64,000 nucleotides of DNA, from NCBI GenBank assembly GCA_036796215.1, contig DAIRDJ010000004.1, positions 1 to 64,000 on the forward strand, written 5' to 3'. Of the stretch, positions 59,003 through 64,000 are shown piece by piece. A program made the translations under genes and the position numbers. Under the pieces are notes generated by a model, which had not been told where the DNA came from, did not search any database, and saw only the letters and a list, made by a program, of their open reading frames with translations. Within the stretch, counting starts at the first letter, position 1. Every line of letters begins with the position of its first letter. The DNA is from SLRI01 sp036796215. Lineage in GTDB: Bacteria; Pseudomonadota; Alphaproteobacteria; Geminicoccales; Geminicoccaceae.

Positions 59003-60171
59003 TGCGCATCACCGCCATCCACGAGACGGCAGCACCCATCAAGTCCACGATCGCCAACGCCTATATCGACTTCTCCCGGATGACCTGCTCGCTGGTCGCC
59101 GTGGTCACCGACGTGATCCGCGACGGCAAGCCGGTCACCGGCTTCGGCTTCAGCTCGAACGGCCGCTATGCGGCCGGGGCCATCATGCGTGAACGGATGA
59201 TCCCGAGGCTGCTCGAGGCCCCGCAGGGCAGCCTGCTCGACCCAGCCACCGGCCTGCTCGACCCGTTCCGCTGCTGGGACGTGATGATGACCAACGAGAA
59301 GCCGGGCGGGCACGGCGAGCGGTCGGTCGCCGTTGGCACCATCGACATGGCGATCTGGGACGCGCTCGCCAAGATCGAGGGCGTCCCCCTCTGGCGCCTG
59401 CTCGCCGACCGCTACCGGGACGGCCGGGCCGATCCCGACGTCTGGGTCTATGCCGCGGGTGGCTACTACCAGCCGGAGAAGGGCATCGATGGCCTCGTCG
59501 ACGAGGTGAAGTCCTATCGGGACATGGGCTATGTCGACTTCAAGCTGAAGATCGGCGGTGCGTCCCTTGCGGAGGACCAAAAGCGCATCGCGGCCGTGAT
59601 CGAGGTCGCGGGCGATCCCTCCCACGTCGCGGTCGATGCCAACGGCCGCTTCGACCTCGCGAGCGCTATCGCCTACGCAAAGGCGCTCGAGCCCCTGGGC
59701 CTGCTCTGGTACGAGGAGGCCGGCGACCCTCTCGACTACGCGCTGCAGGCCGCCCTCGCCGAGCATTACGCCCCGCCCATGGCGACCGGCGAGAACCTTT
59801 TCTCCGCCATCGACGCCACCAACCTCGTCCGCTACGGGGGCTTGCGCCCCGACCGCGACTGGCTGCAGTTCGACTGCGCGCTTTCCTACGGCCTCTGCGA
59901 GTACACCCGCACGCTGGCCATGCTCGAGCAGCACGGCTGGTCCACCCGCCGCGTCGTCCCGCATGGCGGCCACCAGATGTCGCTCAATATCGCCGCCGGC
60001 CTGCACCTCGGCGGCAACGAGAGCTACCCCGGCATCTTCCAACCCTTCGGCGGCTTCGCCGACGGCATCCGGGTCGAGAACGGCCGGGTGGCCCTGCCGG
60101 ACGTGCCGGGGATCGGCATCGAAACGAAGGCCGGGCTCGATGCGCTCTGCAAGGAACTCGCGTCGGGATAG
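59002..60171 (+). CDS. tarD: Enolase-superfamily dehydratase, probable D(-)-tartrate dehydratase
   Basis: The 389-residue protein matches, from memory, the Bradyrhizobium D-tartrate dehydratase over nearly its whole length. Landmarks are IANAYIDFSRMTCSLVAVVTDVIRDGK in parts, NEKPGGHGERSVAVGTIDMA, VYAAGGYYQPEKG, the KLKIGG base lysine near 175, metal ligands in VAVDANGRFDLA, WYEEAGDPLDYALQAALAEHY in parts, and the HGGHQ dyad histidine near 320. It would dehydrate D-tartrate to oxaloacetate. The ATG overlaps the M16 stop by one base. This is an odd position for a catabolic gene, since rimJ-type genes often follow this peptidase. Confidence 0.85.
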   Translation: MRITAIHETAAPIKSTIANAYIDFSRMTCSLVAVVTDVIRDGKPVTGFGFSSNGRYAAGAIMRERMIPRLLEAPQGSLLDPATGLLDPFRCWDVMMTNEKPGGHGERSVAVGTIDMAIWDALAKIEGVPLWRLLADRYRDGRADPDVWVYAAGGYYQPEKGIDGLVDEVKSYRDMGYVDFKLKIGGASLAEDQKRIAAVIEVAGDPSHVAVDANGRFDLASAIAYAKALEPLGLLWYEEAGDPLDYALQAALAEHYAPPMATGENLFSAIDATNLVRYGGLRPDRDWLQFDCALSYGLCEYTRTLAMLEQHGWSTRRVVPHGGHQMSLNIAAGLHLGGNESYPGIFQPFGGFADGIRVENGRVALPDVPGIGIETKAGLDALCKELASG

Positions 60172-60192
60172 GTAAAGGAAGCCAGAGAAGAG

Positions 60193-60232
60193 CCGGGGGA
60201 AATGATTTCCCCCGGGCCCCCTCGGATTTTGG
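60193..60232. repeat. Palindromic intergenic repeat, copy 4
   Basis: CCGGGGGAAAT-G-ATTTCCCCCGG is a perfect 11-1-11 palindrome. The tail GGCCCCCTCGGATTTTGG matches the minus-strand tail of copy 2 almost base for base. It lies just after the tarD-like gene and may act as a terminator or 3' end stabiliser. Confidence 0.85.
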
Positions 60233-60333
60233 CAGACACCATCAAGGGAGCGGCGATTGCGCTATCTGACCGATGGGCCGGCTGGCGTGTTCCTGTCACC
60301 GTGCCATTCTCTCTCAGGATGGAGAACGGGAAG

Positions 60334-60828
60334 ATGATCAGACCGACCCTCGCCGCCGCCCTCGCCATCGCATGCCTCGCCAACGATCCCGCCATGGCGG
60401 CGGATGGGCCGAAGCCGGAAGCCCTCATCGAGGATGCCCTGCGCGCCGCACCGCCGAGTATCCGCGACACGGCGATCGTCTCGGACCTCGCCGGCAACAT
60501 CCTGCGTGAGGGAAGCGGCGACTATCCCTGCTTTCCCGCACCCGACGTCATCGCGGGACCGATGTGCATGGATGGCGAATGGCTGAACTGGATGCAGGCC
60601 TGGATGCACGGGGAACCGTTCGCCGCATCCCGGGTCGGGATCTCCTACATGCTGGCCGGCGACTCGCCGGACGGCGGTGCGAGCAACATCGACCCCGCCG
60701 CCTCGACCCCAACGGCAGACAACGACCGGGTCGTCGAAGGCCCACACTTGATGGTGATCGTCCCCGATCCCGCCACCCTGGCCGGCCTGCCGACCACCCT
60801 CGACACTGACGGCGCCTACGTCATGTGA
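60334..60828 (+). pseudogene. Secreted conserved protein, probably truncated by in-frame TGA
   Basis: The 164-residue frame has a signal peptide (MIRPTLAAALAIACLANDPAMA). The mature part has DALRAAPPSIRDTAIVSDLAGNILREG in parts, YPCFPAPDVIAGPMCMDGEWLNWMQAW in parts and GPHLMVIVPDPATLAGLPTTL. It ends GAYVM followed by TGA, and the same frame goes on SGTPDAHIMIPVDARP. Proteins of this uncharacterised family, as I recall them, end G-P-Y-V-M-W-x-G-T-P-Y-A-H-I-M-V-P-V. The TGA therefore probably replaces TGG for tryptophan and removes the last 15 or so residues. The shortened protein may still be made. Start at ATG 60334 after GGAG and GGGAAG. Confidence 0.65.
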
Positions 60829-60987
60829 TCCGGCACCCCCGACGCCCACATCATGATCCCGGTCGACGCCCGCCCGATGCAACGGCCGGTCGCGGCGAAA
60901 CGAGACGCGGACGCCGGCAACGATCCACCCGGCACGACGCCTGATTGTCCACCACATCGACCAAGACCAAGGTACCGCGGAGGGCCA

Positions 60988-61004
60988 GGGGACATCATGT
61001 CCCC
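60988..61004. repeat. Palindromic intergenic repeat, short copy 5
   Basis: GGGGACAT-C-ATGTCCCC is a perfect 8-1-8 palindrome with the same G4-N2-AT-S-AT-N2-C4 plan as the other copies. It is followed by CGGAATCC rather than the long tail, so it is a divergent or partial member. Confidence 0.65.
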
Positions 61005-61029
61005 CGGAATCCTTCCTGCCCGACCCGCG

Positions 61030-61385
61030 TCACGACGTGTCGATGCGGAAGCCTGCGAAGGCCTTGACCGTCGACATGCTGAGCAGTGTTCACGTCTGGG
61101 CTATGCCGGGCAGCAGGCATAGTCGCTCCGGGCAGAGGCGCTCGTAGGCGGTGGTGCCGGCGGCGGCGACCCGGATCAGATAGGCGAAGTCGCCGGAGAT
61201 CAGGTAGCACTCGAGCAGTTCGTCCATCGCCTTGATCGCCCTTTCGCAGGCGGTGCGCTGCTCCTTGGACTGCCACGCCGGCTAGATCTCCAAAAAGACC
61301 TGCATTCATCGACAGGCTCGGGTCGCGCTGCAGTGCGAAGCGTATCTTGCGATCCAGCCTGTCCAGCGGAAATTTTCTTGTAGCG
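61030..61385 (-). pseudogene. Decayed Lrp/AsnC-family regulator
   Basis: On the minus strand the start gives LDRLDRKIRFALQRDPSLSM, the AsnC N-terminus. Most of the helix-turn-helix is then missing. In another frame there follows ERAIKAMDELLECYLISGDFAYLIRVAAAGTTAYERL in parts, then LLPGIAQT. A TGA stands where a family arginine is usual, followed by TLLSMSTVKAFAGF. The last blocks match the Lrp ligand-sensing domain. So there is an internal deletion, at least one frameshift and one stop. It is non-functional. Confidence 0.85.
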
Positions 61386-61515
61386 GCGGGGAACTTTTTC
61401 GCCAATCTTCAAAGATTCTAGCAAACTGCGGGAAGAAAACAGAGATTTCTCTTGTCAGGCGCGGCAAAAAGGTCGTGCCCCGGTGGCCGGGGAGGAAACG
61501 AAGGAGGTCGAAACC

Positions 61516-61950
61516 ATGTCGAACCGTTATGTCGTCGCCTATGACGGCAGTGCATCGGCCCGCCGGGCCGTCGATTATGCGGTCGAACGTGCGAAACAGA
61601 GCGGTGCCGCAATCGTCTTGGCGCATGTGCTCGAGTGGTCGCCCTACAGTTTCTTGACGCCCGAAGAGCTCGAGGAACGGCACAAGCGGCGGCGCGAGGA
61701 GATGGAGCGGGCGCGTACCGCCGTGGTCGGACCGCTCCTTGAGCAGCTCGCCAAGAGCAAGCTCGAGGTCACGGTCGAGATCCGCTACGGCAACATCACC
61801 GAGACATTGATCGCGCTGGCCAAGGAGGTCGATGCGGCGCAGATCATGATCGGGCGAACTGGCCAGTCGACAACGATCGCCCGCCTGTTCGGTTCGGTCG
61901 CCGGCTCCCTCGCCCAGATTTCTCCGGTGCCCGTCACCATCGTCCCCTGA
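61516..61950 (+). CDS. Universal stress protein (UspA family)
   Basis: The 144-residue protein has a single Usp domain. It begins RYVVAYDGSASARRAVDYAV and continues with IVLAHVLEWSPYSFLTPEELEERHKRR in parts. The nucleotide-binding region IMIGRTGQSTTIARLFGSVAGSLAQISPVPVTIV in parts is complete (G-x2-G-x9-G-S/T). The ATG follows AAGGAGG by eight bases, the best ribosome site in the area. It lies 26 bp ahead of the symporter gene, so the two probably share a transcript. Usp genes coupled to transporters are common and may tune their activity. Confidence 0.93.
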   Translation: MSNRYVVAYDGSASARRAVDYAVERAKQSGAAIVLAHVLEWSPYSFLTPEELEERHKRRREEMERARTAVVGPLLEQLAKSKLEVTVEIRYGNITETLIALAKEVDAAQIMIGRTGQSTTIARLFGSVAGSLAQISPVPVTIVP

Positions 61951-61976
61951 CGCCAAACAATCAGAGCGAGACAACA

Positions 61977-63521
61977 ATGAAAAACTATCGCGTAATGGCG
62001 GTGGCCGTCCTGGCCGCCTGCATTCTTGCGGCCGCCTGGCCGGCCGCCGCCCAGACCTTCGCCGAGCAGGTCGATACCACCTTTGCCGCATCGACCGGCT
62101 GGTTCGTCAGCCTGATCTTCGCCAACCTGCCGGGTACCGGCATCCCCTGGATCGTCGGCTGGCTGGTGATCGGCGCCTTCGTCTTCACCTTCTATTTCGG
62201 CTTTATCCAGTTTCGCGCGTTCGGCCACGCGATTGCTCTGGTCAGCGGCAAGTATTCCGATCCCAAGGACGCCGGCGAGGTCAGCCACTTCCAGGCGCTG
62301 GCCACGGCCCTTTCCGGCACGGTCGGGCTCGGCAACATCGCGGGCGTGGCGGTCGCCGTCAGCATCGGCGGGGCCGGCGCCACGTTCTGGATGATCCTCG
62401 CCGGCTTCCTGGGCATGGCGTCCAAGTTCACCGAGTGCACGCTGGGTGTGAAGTACAGGAACGAATACCCGGACGGCACGGTCTCGGGCGGGCCGATGTA
62501 CTACCTGCAGAAGGGCTTCGCCGAGCTCGGCCTGCCGGGCGGCAAGATCATGGCGGTGATGTTCTCGATCTTCTGCGTGCTGGGTGCGCTCGGTGGCGGC
62601 AACATGTTCCAGGCCAACCAGGCGGCGAGCCAGATCAATGCGGTCACTGGAATTCCCACCTGGCTCACCGGCCTCGCCCTCGCGATCATCGTCTTCGTCG
62701 TCATCGTCGGTGGTATCAAGTCGATCGCCAGGGTGACCGAGAAGGTCGTACCCTTCATGGGGGTCGGCTACGTCCTCATCGCCATTGCCATTCTGATCGC
62801 CAACTACGAGTTGATCGGCTGGGCATTCGGCCAGATCATCGCCGGCGCTTTCACCGACATGGGGATCGTCGGCGGTGCTGTGGGCGCCATCATTCAGGGC
62901 TTCCGCCGGGCCGCCTTCTCCAACGAGGCGGGCATCGGCTCGGCGGCGATCGCCCATTCGGCGGTCCGGACCAAGGAGCCGATCACCGAGGGCTTCGTCT
63001 CGCTGCTCGAGCCCTTCATCGACACGGTCGTCATCTGCACGATGACGGCACTGGTGATCATCATCACCGGCCAATTGCTGATCGACGCCGAAACCGGCCG
63101 TTACATCCTCGACGAGGCCGGCCGCATCGCCAATGCCTCGGGTGCGGTGGGCGGCGTCGGCATCACCTCGGCGGCGATGGGCTCGGCGTTCTCCTGGGCG
63201 CCGGCAGCGCTCTCTGTCGCCGTCGTGCTGTTCGCCTTTTCGACCATGATCAGCTGGTCGTATTACGGCATGAAGGCCTGGACCTACATGTTCGGCGAGG
63301 GGTACAAAAAGGAGCTCGTGTTCAAGCTCGCCTTTTGCGTCTTCGTCTTCATCGGGGCGGTGAGCAGCTTGAACGCGGTGCTCGATTTCTCTGATGCAGC
63401 ACTCTTTACCATGGCGATCTTCAACATCATCGGTCTCTACTTCCTGATGCCGATCGTGAAGCGGGAGTTGAACAGCTACCTCGCCCGACTCGAGTCCGGC
63501 GAGATCAAGCCGTTCAAGTAG
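61977..63521 (+). CDS. Alanine/glycine:cation symporter (AGCS family)
   Basis: The 514-residue inner-membrane protein has a cleavable-looking N-terminal hydrophobic segment (residues 7 to 25, ending AAAQ) and about eleven spans. It has the family block ALATALSGTVGLGNIAGVAVAVSIGGAGATFWM in parts near 100 to 135, SGGPMYYLQKGF near 175, FQANQAASQINAV near 213, and FRRAAFSNEAGIGSAAIAHSAV near 308. These are the AGCS signatures. It imports alanine or glycine with sodium or protons. It follows the universal stress gene. Confidence 0.94.
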   Translation: MKNYRVMAVAVLAACILAAAWPAAAQTFAEQVDTTFAASTGWFVSLIFANLPGTGIPWIVGWLVIGAFVFTFYFGFIQFRAFGHAIALVSGKYSDPKDAGEVSHFQALATALSGTVGLGNIAGVAVAVSIGGAGATFWMILAGFLGMASKFTECTLGVKYRNEYPDGTVSGGPMYYLQKGFAELGLPGGKIMAVMFSIFCVLGALGGGNMFQANQAASQINAVTGIPTWLTGLALAIIVFVVIVGGIKSIARVTEKVVPFMGVGYVLIAIAILIANYELIGWAFGQIIAGAFTDMGIVGGAVGAIIQGFRRAAFSNEAGIGSAAIAHSAVRTKEPITEGFVSLLEPFIDTVVICTMTALVIIITGQLLIDAETGRYILDEAGRIANASGAVGGVGITSAAMGSAFSWAPAALSVAVVLFAFSTMISWSYYGMKAWTYMFGEGYKKELVFKLAFCVFVFIGAVSSLNAVLDFSDAALFTMAIFNIIGLYFLMPIVKRELNSYLARLESGEIKPFK

Positions 63522-63542
63522 CGCCTGTCGAGCGCTCGATGC

Positions 63543-63572
63543 GCGGGCCGGTCGGACTGCCGACCGGCCCGC
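63543..63572. terminator. Strong hairpin between convergent genes
   Basis: A perfect 13-bp stem, GCGGGCCGGTCGG and its complement, encloses a 4-base loop ACTG. It sits 21 bp after the symporter stop and 43 bp before the stop of the convergent DUF1499 gene. No T tract follows, so it may be a bidirectional pause or RNA-stability element rather than a classical intrinsic terminator. Confidence 0.6.
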
Positions 63573-63615
63573 AGCCCTGCAGCTCTATCAGGCGGACGCT
63601 GCCGTGTCCGAACGG

Positions 63616-64000
63616 TCAGCTGCCGGCGGCAGCCTCGATGCGGGCGATCCAGTCCTCGAGGCGCGCCTGGTTGACACCGAGATCGCTGTAGCCGAGCTCC
63701 GAGCGGGAGTAGGCGGCGAAGCTGCTCCGGCCTTCCGCCAGCGGGACGACCCGAACGGCGATGGTGTCGACAAAGCGCATCAGCCGCGTGCGCTGCTCGG
63801 CGTGAATGGTGAGCTGCGTCTCTTGCACCTGGAGCACCCGGGTCCGCGGGCTTGCCGACACCACTTCCTCCCAGAGCCGGAGCTGGTCGGCGGGGGCAAC
63901 CTCGAGCACCGGGGCCACGCGGTCACTGGCGGCACTGCAATGGCCTTCCGGGCAGACGAGAAAGTCGTTGGGCCGGCCGGTCCGCTCGAGCGTCACCGGG
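63616..64000 (-). CDS. DUF1499 protein (partial, N-terminus beyond window)
   Basis: At least 128 residues remain. The family pattern is clear: RPNDFLVCPEGHC near the start of the visible part, LRLWEEVVSASPRTRVLQ, EQRTRLMRFVDTIAVRVVPLAEGRSSFAAYSRSELGYSDLGVNQARLEDWIARIEA in order. DUF1499 proteins are about 130 to 160 residues or fused to a membrane domain, and their role is unknown. A GTG near 63996 could start it, but the frame is open to the window edge, so the real start may be outside. Confidence 0.85.
   Translation of the reverse strand, partial: PVTLERTGRPNDFLVCPEGHCSAASDRVAPVLEVAPADQLRLWEEVVSASPRTRVLQVQETQLTIHAEQRTRLMRFVDTIAVRVVPLAEGRSSFAAYSRSELGYSDLGVNQARLEDWIARIEAAAGS

Noticed and set aside
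1..64000. CRISPR arrays, transposases, phage genes or an origin
   Set aside because: No regularly spaced repeats, DDE or tyrosine recombinase motifs, phage structural genes or DnaA-box clusters were seen.

Overview
This window is about 64 kb of GC-rich chromosome, very probably from an alphaproteobacterium of the Rhodospirillales/Geminicoccaceae type. The evidence is the strong GC bias at third codon positions, a threonine synthase next to an M16 peptidase (a common alphaproteobacterial arrangement), a tRNA gene with an encoded CCA, and many ABC importers in tightly overlapping operons. I see no transposase, prophage, CRISPR array or rRNA operon.

Layout. 1-6.2 kb: two divergent transcription units for amino-sugar (MurNAc/GlcNAc) uptake and catabolism. 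murQ, a sugar-binding protein and two permeases are on the minus strand; a BadF-type sugar kinase and a NagB-II-type deaminase are on the plus strand. Nearly identical mirror-image promoter/operator sequences lie between them. 6.2-9.2 kb: tRNA-Val, a DsrE-like secreted protein, two small conserved-domain proteins and a CapA-family gene broken by one in-frame TAG. 9.2-12.8 kb: a Dpp/Opp-type ABC transporter (B, C, D, F) with no binding protein in sight.

13.7-30.2 kb: a 13-gene, translationally coupled cell-surface polysaccharide operon behind a long AT-richer leader. It encodes an amino-sugar dehydrogenase and aminotransferase, a phosphoglycosyl transferase, an Alg14-Alg13-like glycosyltransferase, two FemAB-like acyltransferases, a secreted beta-helix protein, tandem methyltransferases, a reduced Wzz-like protein, a MurJ-like flippase, a Wzy-like polymerase and a 1051-residue Sel1-repeat lipoprotein. 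I consider this the most interesting system in the window.

30.2-35.9 kb: an IclR-controlled operon with a cupin, an NMT1/SsuABC-type importer, a DapA-like aldolase and an unrecognised protein, for an unknown substrate. 36.0-38.7 kb: a scar region in which an MFS-spermidine-synthase-like gene sits beside a decayed binding-protein gene, fused head to head with a GntR/FadR regulator that has lost its DNA-binding domain. 38.7-47.3 kb: central and glyoxylate-linked metabolism (FAH-family hydrolase, serine-glyoxylate-type aminotransferase, FAD/Fe-S oxidase, aldo/keto reductase, 5'-nucleotidase, 2-hydroxyacid dehydrogenase). 47.5-54.2 kb: VanZ-like, HIT and glutathione synthetase genes, then a TPR, FecR and CHASE2-adenylate-cyclase operon behind a perfect 8-2-8 palindrome, with a CRP-like site just downstream. 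54.3-64 kb: a beta-lactamase-fold hydrolase, a VWA protein, thrC, an M16 peptidase, a tartrate-dehydratase-like enzyme, two decayed genes, a universal stress protein, an alanine/glycine:cation symporter and a DUF1499 protein cut by the window edge.

Across the window, five copies of a GC-rich palindromic repeat sit only in intergenic gaps. At least five reading frames appear inactivated or truncated: CapA, the binding protein, the FadR-type regulator, an AsnC regulator and a secreted protein. Gene family calls rest on motif and length recognition by eye; no database search was run.
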